Positions 1 through 9,994 are shown, numbered from the stretch's first letter. The stretch: DNA of 64,000 bases from Okeanomitos corallinicola TIOX110 (GCF_038050375.1 NZ_CP150886.1:62001-126000); one strand, 5' to 3'. The notes: a model not told the origin generated them from the letters alone. Program-made: numbers and translations.

Positions 1-178
1 CAGTGAGGAGTTTTCCGTCTATGGGCGATCGCCCAACGGTAATAATTTCTGTCCGCAATATTTCCTCTGGAATATCCTCCATTGGTGGTATGGCGATCGC
101 CTTTGTTCCCAAATAGCTACTAACCAATACTATAGCAGTGGTACTTATACTCAAAAAAATCAGTTTGACATATTTCAT
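1..178 (-). CDS. Secreted small protein, partial (C-terminus outside window)
   Basis: Reading the minus strand from an ATG at 178 gives an open frame to the window edge (59 full codons). It begins with a classic signal peptide: a basic MKYVK start, a hydrophobic stretch of about 20 residues and an AIA-like cleavage region near residue 29. An acidic mature part follows (PPMEDIPEEILRTEII). The ATG lies 17 bases after the stop of the GST-like gene on the same strand, so the two are probably co-transcribed. I recognise no enzymatic domain. A periplasmic or thylakoid-lumen location is inferred from the signal peptide only. Confidence 0.6.
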   Translation of the reverse strand, partial: MKYVKLIFLSISTTAIVLVSSYLGTKAIAIPPMEDIPEEILRTEIITVGRSPIDGKLLT

Positions 179-195
179 TTTTGACTTTTGACTTG

Positions 196-864
196 TTAGA
201 GTCCCGGTGGTAATGGCTCACTACACAATTGATGAATCTGTCCAATCCGCTCAAATAACCAAGGACATTCCTGACGATACTTAGGGATAAGTGCTAAAGG
301 ACTTAGTAAAGCCGCCGCAGTAATATCTACCACACTAAAACTTTCACCCACCAGATATTTACTTTTTTGCCAACGATTAGATAATTCTGCCAGGGCAGTT
401 TCTAACCTATTCGTAGCTAATTCTACAGTAGCATCATTAATCCCGTATTGTTTCCTGACTATCCCAATTACCATCTGACTAGATAATGATGGATCAATTG
501 CTTTACCTTCCCCAGCCCGAAAATGATAGTAAACAAACCTTGTGGCTGTACCAATACTTTCATCTAACCAGTCTTCTAACATTAACGCTTCAGTTTGTTG
601 TGGTTGGTTAGTGAAAAATAATGAAGGTGCTGGTTGATAAGATTCTAAAAATTGGATGATTCTGCTAGAGTCACCAATTACCGCTGGTTGTCCGGCAATT
701 TGTGGTAATAAAACAGGTAGAGTAGTTAACCCAGTTAATGGCTTTACTTTCAGAATATGTAAACCCGGAGTGAGATTTTCTACCTTGTAATTAATTCGCT
801 TATAACCAAGTGCCAGTCGAGCTTTGCGACAATAATGAGATGTACTAAATTGTAGTAGCAACAT
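196..864 (-). CDS. Glutathione S-transferase family protein
   Basis: The 222-residue protein has the size and layout of a soluble GST. The N-terminal thioredoxin-like half starts LLLQFSTSHYCRKARLALGY, a strand-helix pattern with an SxxC motif where the glutathione-activating residue normally sits. It contains the cis-Pro region (TTLPVL) and the GDSSRI segment that contacts the gamma-glutamyl group. The C-terminal half (about 85-222) is helical and ends in the usual FSVVDITAAALL helix. Family members conjugate or reduce substrates with glutathione, but the substrate cannot be read from sequence. A glutathione-synthesis-like gene lies about 3.5 kb away but is not in the same operon. Confidence 0.8.
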   Translation of the reverse strand: MLLLQFSTSHYCRKARLALGYKRINYKVENLTPGLHILKVKPLTGLTTLPVLLPQIAGQPAVIGDSSRIIQFLESYQPAPSLFFTNQPQQTEALMLEDWLDESIGTATRFVYYHFRAGEGKAIDPSLSSQMVIGIVRKQYGINDATVELATNRLETALAELSNRWQKSKYLVGESFSVVDITAAALLSPLALIPKYRQECPWLFERIGQIHQLCSEPLPPGL

Positions 865-1176
865 AAAGCTACTTAATAAATAAAGTATTTTTTCTAATTT
901 CCACTACTGATTGCCATTAATGTATGGACATAGGAAAAAAGTAAAAACTAATTTTCTCATGTCCTACATGGGCAAAATCCTTTTGATAGAGGCATATTAG
1001 CCCCAGATAAATATTACTTAAAAGTGACTTTTACTAACTGTAAAGCTTTCAAGTTTTGGGGCTACCTGCCTACGGTATCATTTACTTGCGTTCAGACTAG
1101 AAGCACTATTGATTTTAGTTAATGCTTCTTTTACCTAACTGATCGAGATGTAGTTATGAGCAGCATCTCTAATTAA
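865..1176. other. Intergenic region with an inverted repeat
   Basis: There is no convincing gene in these 312 bases. An 8-bp inverted repeat, TAGCCCCA (998-1005) and TGGGGCTA (1057-1064), brackets an AT-rich stretch that itself contains the small dyad AAAAGT-G-ACTTTT. It could be a degenerate repeat or part of the termination region of the lipoprotein gene. I see no T-tract that would settle this. Confidence 0.4.
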
Positions 1177-1374
1177 TTAGGGAGTCTCCGTGGGGGTCGC
1201 TTCAGGTGTGGTAGTAGTCGCAGGGGTAGCACCATCAGTTGGTTCACTAGCTGGAGTAGTGGTTGTACCAGCTGGTGTAGTTGTAGTATCAGATGGTTGA
1301 TTACCACTTTCGCAAGCGCCAAGCATGGTAGCCAAACTTAACATGAGAGCCAAACCAAAGATTTTTGTTTTCAT
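1177..1374 (-). CDS. Small Thr/Pro-rich lipoprotein
   Basis: This is a 65-residue protein. A basic start (MKTK) and a hydrophobic segment end in the lipobox LGAC, with the lipidated Cys near residue 21. The rest is a low-complexity tail of Thr, Pro, Ala and Glu with TTTTP repeats, which looks like an extended surface tether rather than a folded domain. The start is supported by a strong Shine-Dalgarno sequence (AGAGGAG) just upstream on the minus strand. Membrane anchoring is inferred from the lipobox. No specific function can be assigned. Confidence 0.7.
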   Translation of the reverse strand: MKTKIFGLALMLSLATMLGACESGNQPSDTTTTPAGTTTTPASEPTDGATPATTTTPEATPTETP

Positions 1375-1722
1375 AACTCCTCTTTCACCAGTAAAGACAA
1401 TAAAAATATTGCGTCTGTTGAATACGATAGCTTATTTATTGATTTTTGTTAAATACCTGGATATTACAAAATTTAAACTCTGTTTGAAACTTTATAATTT
1501 TAAGTATTAAGTATTGCCTGAAACTGCGATAAATTATTGCAGTATTGGATATATATGATACTTGAATAGCCAATCTATTTAGTTACGTAGTTAATTGCCG
1601 GTAGCCTACATCTTATGTCATAGTGGATGCCAACAAAGGTTGAATAATCTGTATCATTCTGTGTTTTTACGAAACCTAGAAGTTTAACCTATCAAATACA
1701 ATATTTACCATTCAAAAAAATT
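1375..1722. other. Divergent intergenic region
   Basis: These 348 bases separate the leftward lipoprotein gene from the rightward FtsL-like gene, so promoters for both must lie here. The sequence is very AT-rich. I could not pick out a convincing promoter pair, riboswitch or small RNA. A 61-codon open frame crosses it but overlaps the lipoprotein gene in antisense and has no recognisable features. Confidence 0.4.
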
Positions 1723-2397
1723 ATGTCCATGATCCGTAAATCTGCTGTTTCTACAAAAAGTTCTTGGTTTAAGAAAAATTCCGTTGCACCTTTGGCGCCA
1801 CAACGTTCCCAAGGTTTATCTACAAATAAACCAGATACTTTCACCCCATCTAATAAATCTCCAGTGGTTCGTCCCAGACGAAAACGTAATTCCACTGATC
1901 AGTTATCAAGTGCTGTGGTTAATCAAGCTGTCTTACCTAACTTGGGTCAAGATACTCATCCACCAGCAATCACCAACGCTCAACAAAAGTCCAGTGGTAG
2001 TGGATACCTACCAATGATGTCTCAGACTGGGGCTACACCTGGATGGTTATTGCGTTTGCACTATCTTTATCGTTACTCATCAGGTATTGCTTTCTGTTTG
2101 GTAACTGCAACCCTAGCAGTTTATGGTTGGACTGTTTATTCTCAAGAGCTTTGGGGTAAATATTACAGCACCTTAAAAAATTTACAACGCCATGAACGTC
2201 AGTTAAATACAACCAATGCAGCACTCACTAGTAAAATGGCTAAAGAGGGTGAAGCAGCGGGAAAAGCACTGATATCACCAACGGCTGGAAAGACAATTTT
2301 TTTACAATCAACATACCAGGGTTCTGAATCTTCATCCTCAACTACAAGTTCTAATCCAGCAACTCAGATCCCAACTTCTTCATCACTAGGATACTAA
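1723..2397 (+). CDS. Bitopic membrane protein upstream of ftsI, FtsL-like candidate
   Basis: The 224-residue protein has a long basic, Ser/Pro-rich N-terminal part (about 1-110). One strong transmembrane segment follows (about 114-136, within SSGIAFCLVTATLAVYGW). After it comes a short charged helical stretch with coiled-coil character (about 140-170, LKNLQRHERQLNTTNAALTS), and then a Ser-rich disordered tail. This topology and its position directly ahead of ftsI, on the same strand and 124 bases apart, resemble the ftsL-ftsI pair of division clusters. The N-terminal part is longer than in classical FtsL. Sequence identity to FtsL is not evident by eye, so the role is an inference from architecture and context. 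Confidence 0.5.
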   Translation: MSMIRKSAVSTKSSWFKKNSVAPLAPQRSQGLSTNKPDTFTPSNKSPVVRPRRKRNSTDQLSSAVVNQAVLPNLGQDTHPPAITNAQQKSSGSGYLPMMSQTGATPGWLLRLHYLYRYSSGIAFCLVTATLAVYGWTVYSQELWGKYYSTLKNLQRHERQLNTTNAALTSKMAKEGEAAGKALISPTAGKTIFLQSTYQGSESSSSTTSSNPATQIPTSSSLGY

Positions 2398-2521
2398 ATA
2401 AGTTAGCAATCAGAAAAATACCCAGCCACTCACCATAACAGTTGACAAAACAGGCTTCTGGGTTATCACTTGCTTGACCTATAGCCTGATTCCACGGACA
2501 AACTAGATTAAGAAAACTCCA

Positions 2522-4351
2522 ATGCAAAAATCACCAAGTAGAACAAAATTCAGGAATTGGCGAAATTTAGAATTTAACAGGCAGCGGAAGTTTTCTAAAT
2601 CAGCTGTACCCAAGAGTGGTAATCCTAAAAATCAGACTCAAGCATCCAGTCTGAAATCTCGACTGTTAATAGTTTGGGCTATCCTATTTGCGGCGGGACT
2701 GGGTTTAGCCTTTAATTTGTATCGGTTGCAAATAATGGAGGGGGAAAAACTGACTAAAAGGGCAAGAAGCCAGCAAATGGTGAATTTACGTCCTTTCATG
2801 CCTCGTCGTCCTGTAGTTGATCGCAATCAAACTATTTTGGCACTTGACAGACCTGTATATACTTTGTATGCCCATCCTAAGTTATTTAATCAGTCTAAGG
2901 AAGAAGTAGCCCAAAAACTTGCACCTATTTTAAATAGAGATGTTAATAAGTTAATCAAAATATTTGAAAGTAAACCTAGTGGGATTGTTGTTGCCAATGG
3001 TATTGGTGAAAATATAGCGGATCGTTTGATTTCATTCAGGTTAAATGGTTTAGAATTCATCCAAAAATATTCCCGTTTATACCCACAGGATGATTTGGTA
3101 GCTAATGTGGTCGGCTATGTTAACCTTGATCGTCGTGGTCAGGCTGGGGTGGAATATAGTCAAGAAAAACTTTTAGAACGCTCTACACAAACTATCAGTT
3201 TAAGTCGGGCTGGTAATGGTGCCTTGATGCCAGATCACGCACCAGAGGGTTTTTTGCATTTTGATGATTTAAAATTACAAATTACTATTGATAGCCGTTT
3301 GCAAAGGTCTATCAGAACTGTTCTCAAAGATCAGGTAAATAGGTTTCAGGCTAAACGTGGGGCTGTAATTGTCATGGATGCCACGGATGGTTCATTATTA
3401 GCTATGGTTTCTTATCCTACCTACAACGCCAATGAGTATTCAAAAGCTGATATTGCACTATTTAGAAATTGGACAGTGGCAGATTTGTATGAACCAGGTT
3501 CAACTTTTAAACCTTTGAATGTGGCGATCGCTCTAGAAAATGGTGTCATCAAACCAGATGATATTTTTGATGATCCAGGCACAATTAAAGTGGCTGACCG
3601 CACTATCAAAAATGCAGAAATAAATAGTTTTAGAAGAATTAATATTGCCCAAATATTACAACAATCTAGCAACGTTGGCATGGTAAAAATTATCCAACGC
3701 ATGAAGCCGACACTCTACTATAACTGGTTAGAAAAATTAGGATTAGGTCAAAAAGTTGATACAGATTTACCTTTTGAAGTGCGCGGCCGTCTGAAAAGTC
3801 AAGAAAAATTTCTAGGCTCAACTATAGAACCTGCAACGGCTTCCTTTGGTCAAGGTTTTTCCCTGACACCATTACAACTTGTACAATTACATGGTGCTTT
3901 AGCTAATGGTGGTAAGTTGGTAACTCCTCATGTGGTTAAGGGTTTAATAGATAGCCAAGATAAAATTCACTATTCGCCAAGTCTCCCCGCACCACGGCAG
4001 ATTTTTTCTAGTACCACTACCCAAAAGGTAATAGATATGATGGAAACTGTGGTTTCTAAAGGTAGTGGTAAAGCATCACAAATTAAAGGATATAGTATTG
4101 CAGGTAAAACGGGTACGGCACAAAAAGCTAGTCCCAATGGTGGATATATTCCCGGTGCAAGAATTACCAGTTTTGTGGGAATTGTTCCCGCAGAAGCTCC
4201 CCGTTATGTGGTTTTGGCAATAGTAGATGAACCAAAGGGAGCAAATGCTTACGGTGGAACTGTTGCTGCACCTATTGTCAAGTCGGTGATGGAAGTGCTG
4301 ATTCCCTTGGAAAAGATTCCACCTAATCAGAAGGTGACAGGTAAGAAGTGA
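2522..4351 (+). CDS. ftsI: Peptidoglycan D,D-transpeptidase FtsI (class B PBP)
   Basis: This 609-residue class B penicillin-binding protein cross-links septal peptidoglycan. A basic cytoplasmic N-terminus is followed by one membrane anchor (about 46-68) and a periplasmic non-penicillin-binding domain (FMPRRPVVDRN, then VANVVGYVNLDRRGQAGVE). The transpeptidase domain carries all three active-site motifs: S-T-F-K in EPGSTFKPLN with the acyl-enzyme Ser, S-S-N in QQSSNVGMV, and K-T-G-T in AGKTGTAQKAS. The C-terminus is a typical PBP2B/FtsI end with no PASTA domains. The length is normal for the family. The upstream FtsL-like gene suggests a small division module. Confidence 0.93.
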   Translation: MQKSPSRTKFRNWRNLEFNRQRKFSKSAVPKSGNPKNQTQASSLKSRLLIVWAILFAAGLGLAFNLYRLQIMEGEKLTKRARSQQMVNLRPFMPRRPVVDRNQTILALDRPVYTLYAHPKLFNQSKEEVAQKLAPILNRDVNKLIKIFESKPSGIVVANGIGENIADRLISFRLNGLEFIQKYSRLYPQDDLVANVVGYVNLDRRGQAGVEYSQEKLLERSTQTISLSRAGNGALMPDHAPEGFLHFDDLKLQITIDSRLQRSIRTVLKDQVNRFQAKRGAVIVMDATDGSLLAMVSYPTYNANEYSKADIALFRNWTVADLYEPGSTFKPLNVAIALENGVIKPDDIFDDPGTIKVADRTIKNAEINSFRRINIAQILQQSSNVGMVKIIQRMKPTLYYNWLEKLGLGQKVDTDLPFEVRGRLKSQEKFLGSTIEPATASFGQGFSLTPLQLVQLHGALANGGKLVTPHVVKGLIDSQDKIHYSPSLPAPRQIFSSTTTQKVIDMMETVVSKGSGKASQIKGYSIAGKTGTAQKASPNGGYIPGARITSFVGIVPAEAPRYVVLAIVDEPKGANAYGGTVAAPIVKSVMEVLIPLEKIPPNQKVTGKK

Positions 4352-4391
4352 TAGGGACATAGGGGAAGAATAATCACAATAACCCAATTCC

Positions 4392-5495
4392 CTAAATGTA
4401 AGTTTGTTTGAGTGTTTCTTCAATTGAATTGACATTTTTAAAATGGTCAATTAATTGATGAGATTTGGTTTTTTTGGTCACTAAAATATCTTTTAACGGC
4501 GTTAAAAATTTAATATCTGGATCATTTTTGAGAGCATTTTCAGCAGCAGATAAGATTTTGGTGGCATGATCAAAAATTGCTTCATTATCAAGTCCAAATT
4601 TGGCTGAAATTTGGTGTAAATTTGGATCAGGTGTAATTCCTCTACCTTCCAAGGTTTGATCTAAAGCTAGACCTTTTAATAATGCTAATAACCCGGCATA
4701 AATTGAAAAATCATCACAACTATCACAGGATTTAAACTCAATCCGTCCAACTTCTGCGGGAATACGGGCAACTTTTGTTAATGATGGTACGCTTTCAATT
4801 AACTGTTCTTGTTTTTCTACAAATACCAAAGTTGCTGGTCTTTTACCAGTTCTGATAAATGTCCTCACTGATAAACCCTCCCACAAACTACCATTGAAAA
4901 ATGGCGAACTATAAGTAAAAGGTATAATATAAGGACTGTAATAGGTGAACTTTTTACCAATATCAATTACTTTTTCCATTGGTAAATCTGCTACAGAAAT
5001 ATTCAAATCTGGTCCATAGGACACCATGTAAATATGAGCAGTTTGTTCATCTGGATAAGCTTGTAATTGTTTAATTTCAAAATCATTTAATGGTGGGTTT
5101 GGTGCAAACACACTGGTGTAGGGATTAAAACTAACTAAAACAGGTAAAAATCCAAATTCAGCCGCAACTTGACGCAATAAATTAAAACTTGTGTTTAGTT
5201 CATCAATTGCACCTTGTATACTAGAATTTATAGTAGTTCTAATTTCGATGCCTTTGCCTATACAATCAATTACTTCTTCTGAATTTGCAAATCTTTCAAA
5301 GCCTTCAATATACCATCGCTTTTGTCTAATATTGGCATCACCTACTCTTAATTGTGGGTAATCATCAGGATAGAGAGGTAACTTATCAACTATTTTTTGA
5401 AAATCCGTAAACTTTGTACAAGAGAAATCAGCAAACTTTCCATCTAGGTTAAGGAAAGCAACTTCATGTTCAATACCAAAAAAAAACATATACAA
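4392..5495 (-). CDS. Glutamate-cysteine ligase-like protein (GCS2-like fold)
   Basis: The 367-residue protein begins FFFGIEHEVAFL, matching the (F/G)xExE strand that opens the carboxylate-amine ligase/GCS2 fold and supplies metal-binding acids. Further compatible elements are the central RTTINSSIQGAIDEL helix, the SPFFNGSLWEGLSVRTFIRTG segment and the acidic GRIEFKSCDSCDDF strand. Enzymes of this type join glutamate and cysteine in the first step of glutathione synthesis, or make related gamma-glutamyl amides. I place it in the superfamily with fair confidence, but the exact substrate pair is inferred. It converges on ftsI with only 40 bases between stops. The start could be the first or third codon (MYM). 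Confidence 0.55.
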   Translation of the reverse strand: MYMFFFGIEHEVAFLNLDGKFADFSCTKFTDFQKIVDKLPLYPDDYPQLRVGDANIRQKRWYIEGFERFANSEEVIDCIGKGIEIRTTINSSIQGAIDELNTSFNLLRQVAAEFGFLPVLVSFNPYTSVFAPNPPLNDFEIKQLQAYPDEQTAHIYMVSYGPDLNISVADLPMEKVIDIGKKFTYYSPYIIPFTYSSPFFNGSLWEGLSVRTFIRTGKRPATLVFVEKQEQLIESVPSLTKVARIPAEVGRIEFKSCDSCDDFSIYAGLLALLKGLALDQTLEGRGITPDPNLHQISAKFGLDNEAIFDHATKILSAAENALKNDPDIKFLTPLKDILVTKKTKSHQLIDHFKNVNSIEETLKQTYI

Positions 5496-5664
5496 CAGGT
5501 GAAATTTGATAGGTGACAGATGACAAAGTGGAAAGTCCTTGAATATTTAATTTTTATGATAAATAAAAAGTATTCTTGATAACTTTCTTGAAAGGGATTG
5601 TAAACGAAAACTGATGATTAAGGTAGCTTAGTATTGGTTGAAAAAATTTGAGGCGTGAGTTTTT

Positions 5665-6324
5665 ATGACAAATGCTATTCCAACTCCTTACAATAGCGAA
5701 CAAATTGCCGTTTGGTTGCGTGGACTACTAACTATTGCTTGGGCAGATGGTAACTTTGATGATCACGAAAAAGAGATAATTAATAGCATTACTAAGGATG
5801 AATTAGCTCCTTGTATTGATTGGCAGACATTAGAGACAATTACCCCAGAGGAATTAGCGGTTGGACTGGGTAAGGGTACACCAACAGCGGAGAATTTTTT
5901 GCGGACAGCGGTGATGGTAGCGATCGCCGATGGTATCTATTCTCTCAGCGAAGAAGAAATTTTACAACAGTTTTGTCAAGCATTAGAACTGGATAGTACA
6001 GCTTTAGAAACTTTACGTCACACCCTAGAAGATAGGGAAAACGCAGAAACATTCACTACACAACCACCGGATTTACTCCACCCCATGCGGGACTGGTTAG
6101 ATGGGTTAGAAATTCATGACCCCAGAGTAGCCAGATTTTTATGTAAAATGATTCCTTCCCAGTGTCCTTTTGAAAGAGATGTCACCCTGTTTGGGCGTAA
6201 AATTGTCCATATCCCTCCAATGTGCAAAATTAACCCACTTTATGAACAATTGGTAGGTTTGCGTTTTCGTGCGCTCTCCTATCTTGCTGATGACTGTCAG
6301 GAGGATGTTACACCGTATATTTAG
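5665..6324 (+). CDS. TerB-like protein with Mo-dependent nitrogenase C-terminal domain
   Basis: This 219-residue protein has two parts. Residues about 10-125 are helical and resemble the TerB tellurite-resistance fold (LLTIAWADGNFDDHEKEII and VMVAIADGIYSLSEEE, two acidic helix-loop repeats that may bind metal). Residues about 140-212 match the short cyanobacterial Mo-nitro_C domain (PMRDWLDGLEIHDPRVARFL, then FGRKIVHIPPMCKINPLYEQ, RFRALSYL). The domain name comes from nitrogenase-associated proteins, but its biochemical role is unknown to me and this protein is not a nitrogenase subunit. The stop codon TAG is the first three bases of a heptamer repeat array. Confidence 0.75.
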   Translation: MTNAIPTPYNSEQIAVWLRGLLTIAWADGNFDDHEKEIINSITKDELAPCIDWQTLETITPEELAVGLGKGTPTAENFLRTAVMVAIADGIYSLSEEEILQQFCQALELDSTALETLRHTLEDRENAETFTTQPPDLLHPMRDWLDGLEIHDPRVARFLCKMIPSQCPFERDVTLFGRKIVHIPPMCKINPLYEQLVGLRFRALSYLADDCQEDVTPYI

Positions 6325-6370
6325 TCATTAGTCATTAGTCATTAGTCATTGGTGATTAGTTGTTGATTAG
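6322..6370. repeat. Heptamer short tandem repeats (TAGTCAT)n
   Basis: Four exact TAGTCAT units (6322-6349) are followed by degenerate units (TGGTGAT, TAGTTGT, TGATTAG). This is the short tandemly repeated repetitive (STRR) type known from heterocystous cyanobacteria. The array overlaps the stop codon of the preceding gene and ends just before the start of the S23-like gene. Confidence 0.85.
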
Positions 6371-6378
6371 GTGAGATA

Positions 6379-6744
6379 ATGGGGGGCGGGAGGTTTCAGG
6401 AATTACGGGTATATCAACTTTCAGAAAAATTAGCTGATGACATTTGGAAAATAGTTCATGAATGGGAGTCATTACCGCAAAATACATTAGGTAAACAGAT
6501 CATCCGTTCAGCCGATAGTATTGGTGCAAATATAGCAGAAGGTGTAGGAAGAGGAAGCTATCAAGAAAATCGGCGATTTATTAGAATAGCACGAGGTTCT
6601 TTGTATGAGACTCAACACTGGCTAAGAAGAGCGTATAACCGTAATTTATTAACAGATGAACAGGTCAAGATACTAAAAGTTATCATAAATGACTTAGCAC
6701 CTCAATTAAACGCCTATCTCAACTCAATAGGTAAACCTCCAAAT

Positions 6745-6759
<15 letters not shown>
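6379..6759 (+). CDS. Four-helix-bundle protein, S23/IVP family
   Basis: The 126-residue protein is built of four amphipathic helices. It has the hallmarks of the 23S rRNA intervening-sequence (S23/IVP) family: FQELRVYQLSEKLADDIW, then the central SADSIGANIAEGVGRGSYQE and a final ARGSLYETQHWLRRA helix. Family members pentamerise, and relatives such as Avd act as nucleic-acid-binding accessories. The function here is unknown. It sits alone between two heptamer-type repeat arrays and directly upstream of obg. Its last codons (NDQ-stop) are read from the downstream repeat. The purine-rich ATGGGGGGCGGGAGG start lacks a clear upstream Shine-Dalgarno sequence, so the true start could be slightly different. 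Confidence 0.8.
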
Positions 6760-7812
<1,053 letters not shown>

Positions 7813-7971
7813 TTGATGAGGTAGTTTTGTAGAGGAATCTAACAATAATTTCGCGGACTGATTAAGAAGGTCAGACTAGGTTTTATACTAGGTCAGCTAT
7901 TTGGTTTGAGAGTTCCGGGATGTCTGGAACTTCTCAGCGTTTAGCAAAAAGTATGAAAGCTAGAAAATATC

Positions 7972-8350
7972 ATGAATCTTGCAGCTATTTTTAAAGATTC
8001 TAAATACAAACTATCTCAATTTACATTGCAAGAGAATGATAATTTAGAGAACACTATTTTTATCAAGAAAACTAAAAATGGGGATGTTCCTGATATTCAG
8101 TATTTGGTACGTAGTAATGTTAAAAGACTAAAAGACGCATCGTCAGAATTACCCAATTTAAAACCTATAAATCTGAAAATACTGAGACTTGATGAAATAG
8201 GTTTAAAGAAAGAACATGAAAATCACTGTGCGGTATTAGTAGATTTAGATCAAAGTAAACTAATTGCAATGAAAAAGAGAAAAACGAAAAGTTGAAGATT
8301 CAATTAAGAAAGCAAATGCAACGAAAATTTCTGAATTAGATGTTGATTAA
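7972..8350 (+). pseudogene. Probable remnant of a restriction-endonuclease-type gene, frameshifted
   Basis: The intact frame 7972-8295 codes for 107 residues beginning MNLAAIFKDSKYKLSQF. This resembles, from memory, the start of cyanobacterial HsdR_N-type restriction subunits (MNLAAxFKxSxYKLxQF). The sequence then diverges after about 50 residues, where the nuclease domain would begin, as if an internal deletion had fused both ends. At the 3' end the frame ends AMKKRKTKS, while a one-base shift continues KRKVEDSIKKANATKISELD to a stop at 8350. That suggests a frameshift in an A-rich run near 8280. The family match is tentative; a small real gene of unknown role is the alternative. Confidence 0.4.
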
Positions 8351-8428
8351 ATTGGTATTTCATTTAATAGTTTAGTAAAATAACTACCGAAGAACCAAAT
8401 TTCTCTTTTGTAAGTGAAATAAAAGCAA

Positions 8429-9160
8429 TCATAACAAACCCCGATAATGAATAAACATCAACAAAACTGCCCAAGAACCTAATGCTACTTTAATAGCAAC
8501 AAGAATATTTAAAATCGGTAAAATCCCCCCACTCAATAATGTTCCTAACTCCCCATGTGGTAACTCTATTCCAATTAAAGTTAACACTGCTAAAACAATA
8601 AAAATTAGCACAGAAACCTTTTCCCAAATTGCCGCATTCCAACGTTGATAAATATCCTGCATCCAATGATAAGAAGAGGTAATTGCTATTAACCCGATGG
8701 CTGTTCCAGCAGCTACACCAGCCGCAAAACCACCTCCTGGGCTTAAATGTCCTCTAATTGCTAATTCTATCCCTACTAACGCTGCAATTGTCGCTCCCAA
8801 ACGAGCTAAAACAATAGATGGTTCATCTTTAAATTGATAAATAGTGCAGGATGGATTTTCATTAGAAAGTAAATAATTACATCCCATAATGGCAACACTA
8901 AATACAACTACCTCCATAATGGTGTCATAAAGTCTATTTCTAAATATAATCCCTGATACCGCGTTAGGAACACCACTTTCTGTTGATACTATTTCTGCAA
9001 TAGAAATATCTAAAAAAGCTAGTTCTTTTAATTCTTCGGGAATGCCATTTTCAATCACTTTTTTCAGGATGGAAATATCTGATAAATTAGATGTTGCTTC
9101 TGGCATGATGAGAATTTTGATAAATAGGGCGATCCCTGCTACAATGTAAATCAATTTCAT
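8429..9160 (-). CDS. mrpB: Mrp-type Na+/H+ antiporter subunit B (MnhB domain)
   Basis: The 243-residue membrane protein is the last gene of the antiporter operon. Residues about 1-105 form an MbhE-like region with a membrane helix at each end and a soluble linker. Residues about 110-243 are the MnhB domain, with the signature RGHLSPGGGFAAGVAAGTAI. Mrp complexes exchange external H+ for cytoplasmic Na+ using subunits related to respiratory complex I. It follows the DUF4040 subunit after 11 bases. In cyanobacteria this operon is linked to alkaline and salt tolerance; that role is family knowledge, not read from this sequence. Confidence 0.85.
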   Translation of the reverse strand: MKLIYIVAGIALFIKILIMPEATSNLSDISILKKVIENGIPEELKELAFLDISIAEIVSTESGVPNAVSGIIFRNRLYDTIMEVVVFSVAIMGCNYLLSNENPSCTIYQFKDEPSIVLARLGATIAALVGIELAIRGHLSPGGGFAAGVAAGTAIGLIAITSSYHWMQDIYQRWNAAIWEKVSVLIFIVLAVLTLIGIELPHGELGTLLSGGILPILNILVAIKVALGSWAVLLMFIHYRGLL

Positions 9161-9171
9161 AGATATTTCTC

Positions 9172-9723
9172 CTAATTATCTAAAATTTTCACGTAATTCA
9201 AAGTGGTTTTCTCTGCATGAATTTCATTTTCAATAATGTTATAAATACGTTGAATCCTGATTTCTGTTTGGTATGTCTTAGCTAAAGAATTACTTTCTAA
9301 AAGTGGTGAACAAGTAGCGTGAACTTCTTTGTCTACTAATGCTTTTTGTAAACATTGAGGAGTTGCATAAGGAACAAGTTCTACCCGCATATAATGTTGT
9401 TTAAAAATGCGGCGAAAATCTGCTATCACTTCTTGAAAATTGCTGTCTTGATTTTCTAATATTTCATAATTTTCTATTACTCCTAAACGCAAAACTAAGG
9501 ATGAACGCACAGCTACAGCATAGAGGGTAATTGATAGCATTGTTCCCATTAATGCTTCTGTTAATGCTACATCTGCTGCACCTAAAATTGCATCTACCAT
9601 TGCTGCGATTGCCCCCAAAACCCCCCTAATTACTAAAGCATGATAGGGGTTAACTTGAGTGACTAACATTACCGCAGTTAACGGTAGCATGGCAATAATT
9701 ATATAAAGATAGGAATCATTCAT
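9172..9723 (-). CDS. MrpA C-terminal-like subunit (DUF4040) with extra soluble tail
   Basis: The first about 75 residues hold two to three hydrophobic helices around VIRGVLGAIAAMVDAILGAADVALTEA. This matches the DUF4040/MbhD module that forms the C-terminal part of MrpA in Bacillus-type complexes. Residues about 80-183 are soluble (ENYEILENQDSNFQEVIADF, then HYMRVELVPY) and have no counterpart I recognise in MrpA. The large NuoL-like N-terminal portion of MrpA is absent from this locus, as in the cyanobacterial Mrp operon where the short protein is nevertheless called MrpA. Its start overlaps the end of mrpG by eight bases, implying translational coupling. Confidence 0.75.
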   Translation of the reverse strand: MNDSYLYIIIAMLPLTAVMLVTQVNPYHALVIRGVLGAIAAMVDAILGAADVALTEALMGTMLSITLYAVAVRSSLVLRLGVIENYEILENQDSNFQEVIADFRRIFKQHYMRVELVPYATPQCLQKALVDKEVHATCSPLLESNSLAKTYQTEIRIQRIYNIIENEIHAEKTTLNYVKILDN

Positions 9724-9994
9724 TTTTTGCCTCTTCAGTTGAACAGAATGCTAATACATAACCCAACATAGTATTCCAAATTGCTAAAGAAATAATGCCG
9801 AGAATAAGTAATGGCCATTCGCTAGGAATTTTTAGTAATAGTCCGACAATAATAATCATTGAACCCAGGGTATCAGCAACAGAAAGACCATGTAATTTGA
9901 ATAATACTGATCTGTTGCTAACTAGATGAAAAGTTCCCCAAAACCAAAAAATAATGCCGATAAATATACAGGTGTAACTGAGAAAATTAATCAT
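9716..9994 (-). CDS. mrpG: Mrp-type antiporter subunit G
   Basis: The 92-residue protein has three hydrophobic helices and the subunit G pattern: an FGTFHLVSNRSVLFKLHGLS-like loop (here WGTFHLVSNRSVLFKLHGLS) after helix 1, followed by ADTLGSMIIIVGLLL. It is required for assembly of the Mrp complex in other bacteria. Its ATG overlaps the mrpF stop by four bases (ATGA), and its own stop overlaps the next gene. Confidence 0.85.
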   Translation of the reverse strand: MINFLSYTCIFIGIIFWFWGTFHLVSNRSVLFKLHGLSVADTLGSMIIIVGLLLKIPSEWPLLILGIISLAIWNTMLGYVLAFCSTEEAKNE

